Below, one piece after another: positions 51,842 to 61,962 of a DNA stretch of 64,000 nt. A program made the position numbers and the translations under genes. Numbering within the stretch: position 1 is the first letter of the stretch; every line of letters starts with the position of its first letter. The notes under the pieces were generated by a model. It saw only the letters and a program-made list of their open reading frames with translations, was not told the origin of the DNA and did not search any database. Origin of the DNA: Caldilineaceae bacterium bin5 (GTDB taxonomy: Bacteria > Chloroflexota > Anaerolineae > Caldilineales > Caldilineaceae); contig MPML01000016.1 in NCBI GenBank assembly GCA_002238445.1, forward strand, positions 1 through 64,000. Direction: 5' to 3'.

Positions 51842-53294
51842 TCAGCTCCCATTTGTTTCCGGGCCGGCGGTGACCTGCGTATAGGAATCGGTGCGCAGAT
51901 AGTTGGCGGCCACGCGCTGGACATCCTCTTTTGTGATGGCGCGTATCCGTTCCTGGTATGTCTGCAGGTAGTCGAGGCCCAGACCGAACCATTCCATACT
52001 GAGCAGGATCGAAGCCACGCCGTCGTTGGTTTCCAGTCGCAGTGGGAGGGTGCCGGTCATGTTGGCGATGCTGTCGGAGAGTTCTTCATCGCTGACCGGT
52101 TCATTCCCCAAGCGCTCAAATTCGTGGAGTATGCTATCGGCGGCCTGGTTGACGTTCTGGGGGTTGACGCCGGCGAAGGCCACCCACGGCCCGATGCCGA
52201 TGTCGGTGTCGAGCGCGCTGTAGCTGTAGTAGGCCAGCCCCTGCCGCTCGCGCACGGTTTCGCCCAGGCGTCCCATCATGCCGAACTGGCCGAGGATGTT
52301 ATTGGCCACCTGCACTGCGTAGTAGTCGGGATGGGTACGGGCGATGGCGAGGCAGCCTATAACGACATCGGACTGGACCTTGCCCGGCATATCGAACGAC
52401 TTTCGTTGGATGCCGTTTGCGCCTGCGACCGGCGGGATGGTGTCGGCCGGCGGGAGCGGCTCGGCACCGGGGCGCCCGCTGCCGGAGGGGGGTTTCCGAA
52501 GGGGAAACACTGCTTCGGGGTCGACATCGCCCCTGGAGACAAAGATAAGCCTACTTGGGCGGGAGCGGCTCGGCACCGGGACGCCAGCTGCCGAAGTGGG
52601 ATTCCAGAAGGGCAACCACTGCTTCGGGATCGACATCGCCGCTGACGACAATGATAGCCTGATTGGGACGGTAGTGGTTCTGGTGAAAGGCGACCACGTC
52701 GTCGCGGCTGATTTCCTGAATCGTCTCGATATAGCCGGATGTGGGCAGACCGTAGGGGTGATTGCCGAAAATCAATTCGTTGAAGCGGCGGTAGGAGACG
52801 CTGCGCGTGCTCTGTTCCCGTTCCTGGAGGCGCACTAACCATTGCCCGCGCACGCGTTCGATATGCTCCGGTGGAAAGGTGGGCCGCTGCAGTGTGTCAG
52901 CCAGAATCTCTACCATGAGCGGGAAGTCCTCAACGAGGCTCTCGCTGCCGAAGCTGGAAATGTGTGTGCCGCCGCCCACGCTGACGCTGGCGCCGACCGA
53001 TTCAACCGCCTCGTTATAGCGGTCGAAATCGTAGTTGGCGCTGCCGCGGCTCAGAAGGGAGGCGGTGAAGGAGGCCAGTCCGGCCTGCTCAGCCGACTCG
53101 TCTACGCTGCCGGCGCGCAGGCACCCTTCCAGCATGGCCACCGGTGCGGAGGGGTTGGGGCGGACCAGTATTGTGATGTCATTAGCGGTCCTAACGCGAT
53201 GAATGGTGTCGGGGCCAATGGTAGTTTGCCCGCCTGCTCGGCTCTGTGCGGAAGCGGCGTGCATCGGGAAAGATAGCGATTGGATATTTCTCAT
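51842..53294 (-). pseudogene. M16-family (insulinase-like) peptidase homologue, frameshifted and lacking HxxEH
   Basis: Two reading frames together make one M16B protein. The N-terminal part (53294 to 52551) begins at ATG 53294, carries LEGCLRAGSVDESAEQAG and the usual VVSGDVDPEAV, then stops at PPK. The C-terminal part continues in another frame with PGKVQSDVVIGCLAIAR and RQGLAYYSYSALDTD. A 109-bp tandem duplication at 52451-52668 causes the shift. Where active members have HxxEH, this one reads GLASFTASLL, so it would be a non-catalytic subunit even if intact. It lies 16 bases after holA and 6 before the ABC ATPase. Confidence 0.78.
52451..52668. repeat. 109-bp tandem duplication that frameshifts the M16 gene
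   Basis: CGGGAGCGGCTCGGCACCGG starts at 52451 and again at 52560. Both copies run to a matching GACATCGCC segment and differ at roughly a fifth of positions. Each encodes a version of GDVDPEAV-to-GAEPLPP, but 109 is not a multiple of three, so the frame changes at the junction and the upstream frame ends in a stop. Confidence 0.85.
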
Positions 53295-53310
53295 CAGGTG
53301 TAAAGTTCCT

Positions 53311-54357
53311 CTAACGTGTTTTTGTCAGTTCGGCCACCAAAATGTCCAGTTCGGTGTTGGGATCGGCGCCGGTCTTCATCGCGAAGTCCGACGACAGGAG
53401 CCGGTCCAGAATCCCCTCCAGTTGGGCGAGCGCATAGTTGCGGCTTTGGACCATCGCTTTTTTGACAGGAAAGGGCCTTTCGCCAACTCGGGAGGCGATG
53501 TCATACTCGTTGCCGGGCGCACGTGCGGTCTCATCCTTCACCTTGATCATGATCCGGTATTGCCGGGTAATCATCGTCAGGAGATAGAAGGGGTTGGCGT
53601 CGTTACGCCGCAGCGCGTAGAGGGCCCGCATCGCCTTGCGACCGTCGCGTTGACCGATGGCGTCGGTCAGGTCCCAAATGAGCGCTTCGCTGGTATCGCT
53701 CACCAGTAGTTGCACGTCCGCCGGCGTGATATTCCGGCCACCGGCGTAGGAACGCAGCTTGTCCAGTTCGAGGTGAAGGCGGCGCAGGTCCGGCCCGACG
53801 TAGATTGCCAACATGTGGACGGCTCTGCCCTCGATGGCGATTCCATCCCGTTTGGCGGTGTTAGCGATCCAGTTGGGCAGGGCGCGGGCATCGGGTGTGT
53901 TCAGTTCCTCGATCGCCAGGCGCCCGTTTTTGCTCAGTTGATCGAGGCCGGCAGTGTCTTCCAGTCCCCGCCAGACGGAGCGGCGTTTATCCAACTTTTC
54001 TTCAATGAAGACAAGATCATTGGATACTGCTGGATCGGCCAGCCCTTCAAGAATTTGTCGGGCCTCGGCCTGGGCGGTCTTATTGGGCGACTTGGCCGTG
54101 CCCAGGCGGGACTCCAAATGTCCAAGATAACCGCGCACAATGATAAGCCGCCGCGCGGCCAGAAACGGCAACGTGCCGGCGTGATAGAGGATATCGGCTG
54201 CGCTGGAGCGGGCGCCTTCGAGTTCGGCGAGGTTCAGAGAGGCCATCTCCGGGTCGCCCAGCGCCTGCTTCAGTTTGCTCAGGCGCTGCCCCAGTAGGAA
54301 TTCATCCGGCGCGAGGAACAGATAATTTGTCAATGGGCTCCCAACTTCAGTGGGCAA
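53311..54357 (-). CDS. holA: DNA polymerase III subunit delta
   Basis: A 348-residue clamp-loader subunit that opens the beta clamp. The N-terminus has YLFLAPDEFLLGQRLSKLK, with the expected early FL segment, followed by AGTLPFLAARRLIIVRGYLG and the mid-domain VQLLVSDTSEALIWDLTDAIGQRDG; the C-terminal helical domain includes PFYLLTMITRQYR, the usual delta signature. The start is a TTG at 54357; another TTG eight codons later (at LTNYLF) with GGGAG upstream is possible. It lies in the tkt-to-exporter run of minus-strand genes. Confidence 0.9.
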   Translation of the reverse strand: MPTEVGSPLTNYLFLAPDEFLLGQRLSKLKQALGDPEMASLNLAELEGARSSAADILYHAGTLPFLAARRLIIVRGYLGHLESRLGTAKSPNKTAQAEARQILEGLADPAVSNDLVFIEEKLDKRRSVWRGLEDTAGLDQLSKNGRLAIEELNTPDARALPNWIANTAKRDGIAIEGRAVHMLAIYVGPDLRRLHLELDKLRSYAGGRNITPADVQLLVSDTSEALIWDLTDAIGQRDGRKAMRALYALRRNDANPFYLLTMITRQYRIMIKVKDETARAPGNEYDIASRVGERPFPVKKAMVQSRNYALAQLEGILDRLLSSDFAMKTGADPNTELDILVAELTKTR

Positions 54358-54366
54358 TGGCCCTGG

Positions 54367-54960
54367 TCATTGCAGTTCCGCGAAGGTGACTCGAAACGCC
54401 TGGCTTCGCCCTAAGGGGGCGACCTTTGCCAGCACGCGGTTGCCGATTGTCGCTAAAGTGGTGAGACGCTGAAGCCGCATACCCAACGGCCCGGAGACCA
54501 GAAGCGCAAGCGTCATCAGACCGGCGGTCAAGGTAATCCTGTCCAAGAGCGAACCGATGCTGCCTGTCTTTCGTTCGGGCAGTGGTTCCGGAGCGGCAGA
54601 TTGTCCCGCGGTGTCGAATTGGGGCACACCGTCTGGAGGGAGGGGGCGCGAACTTCGCCAGTCGACGCTGCCGAGAAAGGCGGCCGCGGTCGCCAGAAAG
54701 ATAGTTGTGGTGAGGTTCGTTCCGCAGTTGGGATGGAATGCCAACTCCTCTTCGCCATCCTGCAGGCGTAGAATCGCTTCCTCGACTGCCTCTTCAATCG
54801 CCTCCGTAGAGAGCTGTCCGTAGAGGGTAAAACCCCAAGGATCACTCATTCCTGCCATGACACGGCGGGGAAAGCGGGCTGACAGCAGATGGATGGTGGC
54901 GTGTTCGATGGCGTGATGCTGCCTGGTCTGCTGGAGGATGGCGGCCAAGGCCCCAAGCAT
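54367..54960 (-). CDS. DUF6391-like membrane protein
   Basis: A 197-residue protein with HAIEHATIHLLSARFP near the N-terminus and NCGTNLTTTIFLATAAAFLG, features I associate with DUF6391. Two hydrophobic segments (TTIFLATAAAFLG and TAGLMTLALLVSGPLG) suggest a small membrane protein; the His/Glu cluster HHAIEHATIH could bind metal, which is an inference. It follows tkt by 6 bases and precedes holA by 9. Function unknown. Confidence 0.7.
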   Translation of the reverse strand: MLGALAAILQQTRQHHAIEHATIHLLSARFPRRVMAGMSDPWGFTLYGQLSTEAIEEAVEEAILRLQDGEEELAFHPNCGTNLTTTIFLATAAAFLGSVDWRSSRPLPPDGVPQFDTAGQSAAPEPLPERKTGSIGSLLDRITLTAGLMTLALLVSGPLGMRLQRLTTLATIGNRVLAKVAPLGRSQAFRVTFAELQ

Positions 54961-54966
54961 ACGCGG

Positions 54967-57039
54967 CTACGCCTCCAAGAGAGTTTGGGCGGCGCTGACT
55001 GTAGCTTCGACGGTCAGGCCGAGATTGGCATAGACATCCGGCTGCGGCGCGCTTGCCCCAAAGCGGTTGAGGCCGATGGCTGCACCGCGGGCAGGGTCGT
55101 TGCCAACCCAGCGTTCCCAGCCCTGGGTGACTCCGGCTTCAATGGACAGCTTCAGGGCGCTCGGCGGCAGCACCTCCTGTTGGTAGGCGGGCGTCTGCGC
55201 CGTAAACAGCTCCCAACTAGGCAGGCTCACGACCCGTACGGCGGCGCCATTTTGGGCCAGGCGCTGGGCCGCTTCGTAGGCGATCTCCAGTTCGCTGCCG
55301 GAGGAGATGAGGGCCAGCTCGGTTGCATCACCTGCTGATCCGTTGCTCTTGAAGAAGACATATCCGCCCTGGGCGGCGCCTTCAGCTGCTGCGACACCTG
55401 CTGCGGTTCGATCGTAGACCGGCAGATTCTGGCGGGAAAAGATCAATGCGGTTGGGCCGCTCTTGTTGGTCAGCGCCGTTTTCCACGCCTGCGCCACTTC
55501 GTTGGCATCGGCCGGGCGGATAACTGTCAGGTTGGGGATGGCACGCAACGCAGCCACCTGTTCCACGGGCTGATGGGTGGGGCCATCTTCGCCGACGCCG
55601 ATGCTGTCGTGGGTAAATATGAAAATAGCGGGGACGCCCATCAGAGCGGCCAGGCGCACGCTGGCGCGCATATAGTCGCTGAATACGAGGAAGGTGCCCC
55701 CATAGGGGATGACGCCGCCGTGCAGGGCCATGCCGTTGAGGATGGCGCCCATACCGTGTTCGCGGACGCCGAAACGGAAGTTGCGCCCGTTGTAGGAATC
55801 GGGCTGAAAATCGGGACTGCCGCTGATGATGGTCTTGTTGCTGGGCGCGAGGTCGGCGCTGCCGCCGATGAGATTAGGGATGACCGGTGCGAGCGCGTTG
55901 AGGGTATCGCCGCTGGCATTGCGGGTGGCTGCGCTGCCACCGCCATCGAATGCGGGCAGGGCGTCCTCCCAGCCGTCGGGAAGCCCGCCTTGCAGCATGG
56001 CACTGAGCTGGGCGGCAAGGTCGGGGTGGGCGGCGGCGTAGGCATCCCACAGGGTAGTGTCGTCGCTTTCGAGCCGATTGCCGCGTTCGACGGCCTGGAG
56101 GCAGAAGTCGCGCACTTCCTCGGGCAGAAAGAAGGTCGGCTCCTGCGGCCATTCGAGGTTGGCCTTGGTTTGGGCGACCTCTTCGGCGGGAAGCGCATCG
56201 CTGTGCATATCCGGTTCGCCCTGTTTGGGGGCGCCGAAGCCGATTACGGTGGTACAGCCGATGATGCTAGGGCGGGGATCCTGTTTGGCGGCGTCAATGG
56301 CGGCATCGACGGCGGCACTGTCCATGCCGTCCACTTTCTGGACGTGCCAGCCATAGGCTTGGAAGCGCTGGTACTGGTCCTCAGTGAAGGCCAGATCGGT
56401 GTAGCCGTCGATGGTGACGCGGTTGTCGTCGTAGAGATAGATTAGTTTGCCGAGACGCAGGTGGCCGGCCAGGCTGGCTGCCTCCTGGGCGACGCCTTCC
56501 ATGAGGTCGCCGTCGCTGACAATTGCATAGATGTGGTGTGAAACCACGTCGAAGCCGGGACGGTTGAAATTGGCGGCCAGCCATTGCTCGGCGATGGCCA
56601 TACCGATGCCGTTGGCGAAGCCCTGACCAAGCGGGCCGGTCGTGGTTTCGACGCCGGGCGCGTGGCCGTACTCCGGGTGGCCGGGGGTCATGCTGCCCCA
56701 CTGGCGGAAATTCTTGAGTTCCTGAAGCGGGAGTTCGTAGCCGGTCAGGTGGAGCAGGGCATAGAGGAGCATCGACCCGTGGCCGGCGCTGAGGATAAAG
56801 CGGTCACGGTTGTGCCAGTCGGGATTGGCCGGATTGTAGCGCAGATGCCTGCGCCAGAGCGTCAGGGCGGCGCCTGCCATGCCCATCGGCAGGCCGGCGT
56901 GTCCCGAATTGGCGGCCTGGACGGCGTCCAGGGCCAGCATACGAATGGTGTTGACTACATTTTCTTCCAGTTCCGGATCGATGGATGGGCTTTCGAAAAG
57001 CAGGGGCGCAGGGCCCTGGTCGTTAGTATTGGGTGACAT
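54967..57039 (-). CDS. tkt: Transketolase
   Basis: A 690-residue thiamine-diphosphate enzyme of the pentose phosphate pathway. [16 protein letters not shown] is the entry signature, [19 protein letters not shown] and [10 protein letters not shown] form the diphosphate and magnesium site, the catalytic Glu is in [18 protein letters not shown], and [19 protein letters not shown] is the conserved C-terminal motif. Length and layout are normal. It heads the tightly packed minus-strand run ending with the SDR genes. Confidence 0.95.
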   Translation of the reverse strand: MSPNTNDQGPAPLLFESPSIDPELEENVVNTIRMLALDAVQAANSGHAGLPMGMAGAALTLWRRHLRYNPANPDWHNRDRFILSAGHGSMLLYALLHLTGYELPLQELKNFRQWGSMTPGHPEYGHAPGVETTTGPLGQGFANGIGMAIAEQWLAANFNRPGFDVVSHHIYAIVSDGDLMEGVAQEAASLAGHLRLGKLIYLYDDNRVTIDGYTDLAFTEDQYQRFQAYGWHVQKVDGMDSAAVDAAIDAAKQDPRPSIIGCTTVIGFGAPKQGEPDMHSDALPAEEVAQTKANLEWPQEPTFFLPEEVRDFCLQAVERGNRLESDDTTLWDAYAAAHPDLAAQLSAMLQGGLPDGWEDALPAFDGGGSAATRNASGDTLNALAPVIPNLIGGSADLAPSNKTIISGSPDFQPDSYNGRNFRFGVREHGMGAILNGMALHGGVIPYGGTFLVFSDYMRASVRLAALMGVPAIFIFTHDSIGVGEDGPTHQPVEQVAALRAIPNLTVIRPADANEVAQAWKTALTNKSGPTALIFSRQNLPVYDRTAAGVAAAEGAAQGGYVFFKSNGSAGDATELALISSGSELEIAYEAAQRLAQNGAAVRVVSLPSWELFTAQTPAYQQEVLPPSALKLSIEAGVTQGWERWVGNDPARGAAIGLNRFGASAPQPDVYANLGLTVEATVSAAQTLLEA

Positions 57040-57121
57040 CGTTGGCAGAATCCTTAGCGTGAATGGTAGCTGACAGCCAGAGGCGCGTTCAGGACGCGTT
57101 GGCGGCAGAGATTACTATGGA

Positions 57122-58933
57122 TTATAGCGCGATCGCAGGAAGATCGAAAGATTGTGCCATGTACAGGTGGGAGAAGAGACCGCCAAGCTTGAGCAGTTCA
57201 TTGGGCGTGCCGGTCTCAACGATGCGGCCCTGGTCGATGACCAGGATCCTGTCGGCGTTGCGGATTGTTGAGAGGCGATGAGCGACGACGATGGCAGTCC
57301 GACCGGCCCGCGCCCGGTCGAAGGCGGTGCGCACTTTCTGCTCGGTCAGGGTGTCGAGTGCGGAGGTGGCTTCGTCCAGGAGGAGGAGCCTGGGGTGCTG
57401 CTGGAGGGCGCGGGCGATGGCAAGGCGCTGGCGTTCGCCGCGGGAGAGCGTCAGGCCGCGTTCGCCGACGATGGTGCGGTAGCCGTCGGGCAGGCCGGTG
57501 ATGAATTCGTCGATCTGCGCGGCGCGGGCAGCCTCTGCGCTGTTGCCGACAGCGTCATCGCGGGCCGGATAGTTGATGTTGCGGTCAATGCTGTCGTTCC
57601 AGAGGAAGAGGTCCTGGGGGACGAGACCGATCTGGCTGCGAAGCGACGCCAGAGAGAGATGACGCAGGTCGATCCCGTCTATGGTAATCGTGCCGGATTG
57701 GGGGGTGTAGAAGCCCATGATCAGGTCGATTATGGTGGACTTGCCGCCGCCGCTCGGGCCGACGATTCCGATGAATTCGCCCGGCTCGGCGCGGAAGGTG
57801 AGGTTCTGTGCGCCGAAGTCGCCGCGACCGTAGTCGAAGGACACATCCTGGAAGGCCAAAGCGACACCAAGGGACGGAGTAACGCTTTCGGTGGGCAGCT
57901 TCTCCGAAGCAGCGTTTGAGGGCAGGACCCTATCACCGGACGGTTCGCGGGCGAGAGCAAAGAGGGCATCTACTTTTTCGGCATTGACGCGGGCCTCTTG
58001 CAGGTTGATTTGGGTGCCCAGTAGGGTTTGCAACACGGCGTAGGCGCGGGGCAGATAGGCGACGAAGGCAACGAGACTGCCCACGGTGAGTCTGCCCTGG
58101 ATGATTTCGAAGGCGCCGTAAGCGAATACGAGGCCGGCAACCACATAGTTGATGGATTCCGGCATTACTATGCGAATCAACTCATGGAAGGCTGACACGG
58201 TGGCTTTGATGCGGCGATGCGCGGTGAGCCATTCTCGCCAGCGGGACTTCTCGAAGGCTTCGGCATTGAAGGCCCGGACAGTGCGCAGGCCGGGGAGGAG
58301 CTCGTTCAGGTAGCTCTCGCCGGATTCCAACGTATTGGAAAGGTCGCGGTAGAGGTCCTGGGTATAGTTGCGCGTTTTGCGCGTCAGGAGGAAAGAGATG
58401 GGGAAGGCGAGCAGGGCCAAAAGGGAAAGGCGCCAGTCCAGCCAGGTCATGGCGGTCAGCGTGCCAACAAGGAGGATGGCGTTCATGGCCAGCGGCAGCA
58501 GATGTTGGCCGACGAAGACCTCGCCGAGCAGGCCGCAGCTGCGAGTGAGTCGATAGATGTGTTCTCCAGTTTTGAACTGCTCCAGGTCGGCAAGGCGGAC
58601 GAACAGGAGGTGGTCGAACAGGTCCTGGCGCAGGCGCCGGGCAACGCCTTCGCCGATGTAGACGCGCAGGTAGTGGTTGGCGGAGCTGAAGCCGGCGCTG
58701 AGCACGGGCACAGTGACCATGCCGACGAGGAGGAGGCCGATCAGCCTCACATCAGCTGCGGGTATGGCGGTGTCGAGGAGCAGTTTGAATAGAAGGGGCT
58801 GTACTAGTCCGATTCCCGTGCCGATGAGCGAGAGGGCGACGAGAAGGGTAACCCTGGGGATTTGCTTTTTGAGTTCCTCTTTGATGAGAGGAAAGGAGGT
58901 TTGGGGCAGTGGCTTATTGGCGGGCGAGCGCAT
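57122..58933 (-). CDS. ABC transporter, fused permease/ATP-binding half-exporter
   Basis: A 603-residue half-transporter. The first 330 residues form six membrane helices (for example LLVALSLIGTGIGLVQPLLF and MNAILLVGTLTAMTWLDW). The ATPase domain has Walker A GIVGPSGGGKSTIIDL, the signature GLTLSRGERQRLAIARAL and Walker B LLLLDEATSALD. It would act as a homo- or heterodimer moving lipids, peptides or drugs out of the cell. The dispersed repeat copy C lies upstream of its start. It is 83 bases upstream of the tkt start. Confidence 0.92.
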   Translation of the reverse strand: MRSPANKPLPQTSFPLIKEELKKQIPRVTLLVALSLIGTGIGLVQPLLFKLLLDTAIPAADVRLIGLLLVGMVTVPVLSAGFSSANHYLRVYIGEGVARRLRQDLFDHLLFVRLADLEQFKTGEHIYRLTRSCGLLGEVFVGQHLLPLAMNAILLVGTLTAMTWLDWRLSLLALLAFPISFLLTRKTRNYTQDLYRDLSNTLESGESYLNELLPGLRTVRAFNAEAFEKSRWREWLTAHRRIKATVSAFHELIRIVMPESINYVVAGLVFAYGAFEIIQGRLTVGSLVAFVAYLPRAYAVLQTLLGTQINLQEARVNAEKVDALFALAREPSGDRVLPSNAASEKLPTESVTPSLGVALAFQDVSFDYGRGDFGAQNLTFRAEPGEFIGIVGPSGGGKSTIIDLIMGFYTPQSGTITIDGIDLRHLSLASLRSQIGLVPQDLFLWNDSIDRNINYPARDDAVGNSAEAARAAQIDEFITGLPDGYRTIVGERGLTLSRGERQRLAIARALQQHPRLLLLDEATSALDTLTEQKVRTAFDRARAGRTAIVVAHRLSTIRNADRILVIDQGRIVETGTPNELLKLGGLFSHLYMAQSFDLPAIAL

Positions 58934-59179
58934 AGAAATTGATCCCGGTCAGCCAATGTCGTGGACAGCCAGACAGTTCAGCCTGCACATGGTAACACGT
59001 GTGTCAAGCGAAAGTCTTTCGGGGGTGCGTTTCAGATTTGGGGTGGGAACCGTCTGGCGGGGAGATTTTGCCGAAGGTGGTTGGACCTGTTTTCCGGATC
59101 ATAGAGAGACGCAGGGCCGGGGCGTTTGGGGAGAATACTGTTGGCTAGACTTGCTGCTGGGGAAAAATGAGCAAGGTGG

Positions 59180-59355
59180 CGAGCAACGCCCCGCCCTGTC
59201 CAGCCACCGTACTGGTACTTCCCGACCATCATGGCATGCCGCCAGTTTGCCCCAACCAACCTGGCGGCTGCCAACCGAATACGCCATCCGAAGGCCTGAC
59301 TGGCGGCGAAGATAAGGAGTTGGTCAAGACAGACACTGTATGCGGCATAGTAGTT
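59180..59355 (+). repeat. Dispersed intergenic repeat, copy C (diverged)
   Basis: This is the least conserved copy. Recognisable blocks are GAGCAACGCCC, CTGCCAACCGAATACGC, the CTGACTGGCGGCGAA segment, GTCAAGACAGACACTGTATG and the terminal GGCATAGTAGTTAC at 59345-59355. It fills part of the 58934-59509 gap between an ABC exporter start and an MFS gene end; the rest of that gap shows nothing recognisable. Confidence 0.7.
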
Positions 59356-59509
59356 ACAAACCTCTCTTGCTTCATCCGGGATGCAATGGGAATTCAGGTG
59401 CTGCTCGCGCCGGCCGGCAGACTGGTGCACCCCGCATTTATGTCAAAGGAGAAGGTCGGCTTCTGGGCTGATCGGTGCTCGTGTCATGCAACCGGCACAG
59501 CGCCCTCTA

Positions 59510-61573
59510 TCATCGGTCGGCGTCACCACCTTTCTCCATGAGTTCGTCCAGAACGGCCTCTCTCACCTGCTCTTGGGGTTCCTGGGCCAGCTCCTCTGCC
59601 GCTCCGATCGCGGCCTCCGCCGCATACTTGACGATTTCCTGCTCGGAAAGTCCCAGCTCATCGGCGGACTCCCGTACCGCGTCAAGCGATTGAGCAACCA
59701 CCTCCCCCACCTCCAGATTGGCGTCGCTCGCCCCGTGAATCGCTCCGGATACGGCGCCCCTCACCGCGTCTGCCGGCTGGCCCCCCGCTCTGCTAACGGC
59801 CGTCAGCGTGCCTCGCACCGAGCTCCTGACCAACCGTCCCGTTCCAAGCCCGCTACTGGCGATAGCACGCATCGACCCTTGCGTCGCGCCGAACGCGATC
59901 GCAGCGCCCTGCCGCGAAATGTCCCGCGACTCCTGGCTCGCATGAGCTACGGCCTGGTGGATGCGCGCCTGGGCCTGCCTTGCTGTAACCGCGCCCAGCG
60001 CGAGCCCCTCAACCGTGTACCGGATTGAAGAGGCTATCTGATAGGCGGTTACATTGGCTGCCACATTCAGCCCTGGAATCGGCGGAAGATAGCGCAGGCC
60101 CGCCAGCGGCAACCGGGTAACGAAGCTCAAACCCGGCACAGAATTGAGCGCACGCAGGTTCTCCCTTGTCTGCGACATCAGCTCCTCGAGTACGACCTCG
60201 CTCTCCGCCTCCCCCTCCTCCTTGATTCTGCCAAGAGTTCCCAACGTCAACAGGCCGAGGACGAATGCAACGGTGAATAGAAAATCGTATCCTGTCAAAA
60301 ACATGGCGGGAAAACTAATTACCCGTTCCGGATCGACCCACTCCACCACCAACTTCAGGTGCCGCACAGTGAAGAAGTCAATGAATGCCCCACCCAGAAG
60401 CGGGCTGATCGCTGCGCCCAGATTGGCTGCCAAGGAAGACACGGTCAGGAACGCGGTCGCCTGCGCCGGTGGGGCCATCTTCATTTGAATCGTCGTCGAT
60501 GCCACGTTAATTCCCGCGCTCGCAATGCCGATCAGGAAGTGCAGGAACACCAAGAGCGGCATCGTCAACGTGTGCTTGTCCGGCATCGTGGTAAACGTCC
60601 ATCCCAGGATTACCAGAAAATAGAGAGAAGAGCAGATCGACAGGATCACCTTGCAGCCATAACGGTCAACCAGCGGACCCCAGACGCGCAGAAACAGGAC
60701 GTTTGCCACCTGGCTCAGCACCCCCAACCCGACAACGGTCGACAGCGAGAACTCCAGTTTCGTCAGCATATAGACCGTGAAAAAGGGCACTGCCAGATGC
60801 GCGACAAAGTTCCATAAACCCAGAAAACTGACCAGCCGCCTGTAGTTGATATCCTGCAAAGGCGCCGTCAGTGTCCGCATTATCGATGGCCGAACCCCCT
60901 CAGGCGCAGCCATGCGAGGCTCAGGAATACGCGCCATCATGACAACTGCGCTCAAGCCAAGCGCTATGCTTCCAAATAGAATCGCGTACGAGTAACCAAA
61001 GATGACGTTCTCTTCGGTCGCGATATCCTTCCACCAGTCAATATAATACGCCGCCACCAGGCTGCTCGCCGCGGCCGCGATCGTCGCCACACGCAACCGC
61101 TGGGCGAAGAAGCCCCCCATCGCGCCCGCAGGGACCATCTCCCGCAGCCAACTGGTCCAACTCGTATTCACCAACGCGTTGCCCACCCCGCGAATCCCCG
61201 TGAAGAGCAACAGCAACATGACGGCCCGCGTATCAGGGATGTCGATAACAAAGGGAATCAGGGCAATCGGCGCCCAGGATAGATAGCCCGTGAAATAGGA
61301 CGGCACCGCGATCAACTTCCGCATGCGTAAACGTTCGACAACGATGATGGCTGCAATCTGAATCGTTTGCATGAGGAACGGCAGCGCCGTCAGAATGCCG
61401 ATGTGAAAGTTGGACGCGCCAAGCAGCAGGGCGAAAGCGGCCAGGAAGCCGCCCGACATCAGACCGTCGGCTCCCGAAGCCGCGATCGCCTGGTACGTCA
61501 ACGCCTTCAGGCCGCGCTGGCGCACTTCATCGGTCAGGTCTGTTCGGGGTTGGAGAAAACCGGGAATCGGCAT
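59510..61573 (-). CDS. MFS transporter with a long cytoplasmic C-terminal extension
   Basis: A 687-residue protein. The first 470 residues form twelve membrane helices of a major facilitator, with the loop GVLSQVANVLFLRVWGPLVDRYG containing the conserved DRYG. About 215 residues follow that are not part of a normal MFS fold: a helical stretch LGRIKEEGEAESEVVLEEL and an Ala/Glu-rich repeat-like tail (AVRGAVSGAIHGASDANLEV and EEIVKYAAEAAIGAAEELA-type helices). The tail may be a coiled-coil regulatory part. The substrate is unknown. Confidence 0.82.
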   Translation of the reverse strand: MPIPGFLQPRTDLTDEVRQRGLKALTYQAIAASGADGLMSGGFLAAFALLLGASNFHIGILTALPFLMQTIQIAAIIVVERLRMRKLIAVPSYFTGYLSWAPIALIPFVIDIPDTRAVMLLLLFTGIRGVGNALVNTSWTSWLREMVPAGAMGGFFAQRLRVATIAAAASSLVAAYYIDWWKDIATEENVIFGYSYAILFGSIALGLSAVVMMARIPEPRMAAPEGVRPSIMRTLTAPLQDINYRRLVSFLGLWNFVAHLAVPFFTVYMLTKLEFSLSTVVGLGVLSQVANVLFLRVWGPLVDRYGCKVILSICSSLYFLVILGWTFTTMPDKHTLTMPLLVFLHFLIGIASAGINVASTTIQMKMAPPAQATAFLTVSSLAANLGAAISPLLGGAFIDFFTVRHLKLVVEWVDPERVISFPAMFLTGYDFLFTVAFVLGLLTLGTLGRIKEEGEAESEVVLEELMSQTRENLRALNSVPGLSFVTRLPLAGLRYLPPIPGLNVAANVTAYQIASSIRYTVEGLALGAVTARQAQARIHQAVAHASQESRDISRQGAAIAFGATQGSMRAIASSGLGTGRLVRSSVRGTLTAVSRAGGQPADAVRGAVSGAIHGASDANLEVGEVVAQSLDAVRESADELGLSEQEIVKYAAEAAIGAAEELAQEPQEQVREAVLDELMEKGGDADR

Positions 61574-61962
61574 CTGTGCTCAATCTGTTGTGGTAGAATT
61601 CATGCTACCATAAGCAAAAAACCGTGGTAAATCTGCTTCACGGTGCTCGATTCTGTGTCAGCGTTCCGACAGAGAAACGGTCCGGTTTAAGAGCCCAGCC
61701 ACAGCTCAGGCAAGCCCTGCTGTTCGATTATACTGTCGTTATCGAACGCTTCTTGCGCGGCGCGCCATCTGCGGCGGCCCTCCTCTTGTCCAATACAGGT
61801 ATTTCGGGCCTGCCCGTTCTGTCTGCTCCCGAACATCTGCCGACAATGAAATGGCCGCCGGTTGGACTTCCGCATATCATATGAAAAGGAGATGTTGGCG
61901 CCAGGCCGGACTAAGACCGCGGCAGAGGCGCCGCTCAATCGCCATAGGAAAGGACTGAACAC
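61574..61962. other. Intergenic region between divergent MFS and potassium-channel genes
   Basis: About 389 bases hold both promoters. TGGTAG at 61591-61596 and CTACCA at 61605-61610 form a 6-bp inverted repeat with an 8-base centre, 18 bases upstream of the MFS start, a possible operator or short hairpin. The small plus frame at 61624-61884 has no recognisable sequence. Confidence 0.4.

Noticed and set aside
52551..52651. Programmed ribosomal frameshift in the M16 gene
   Set aside because: The frame change coincides exactly with the 109-bp duplicated unit and gives a duplicated peptide, and no slippery site is seen. A simple duplication explains it.
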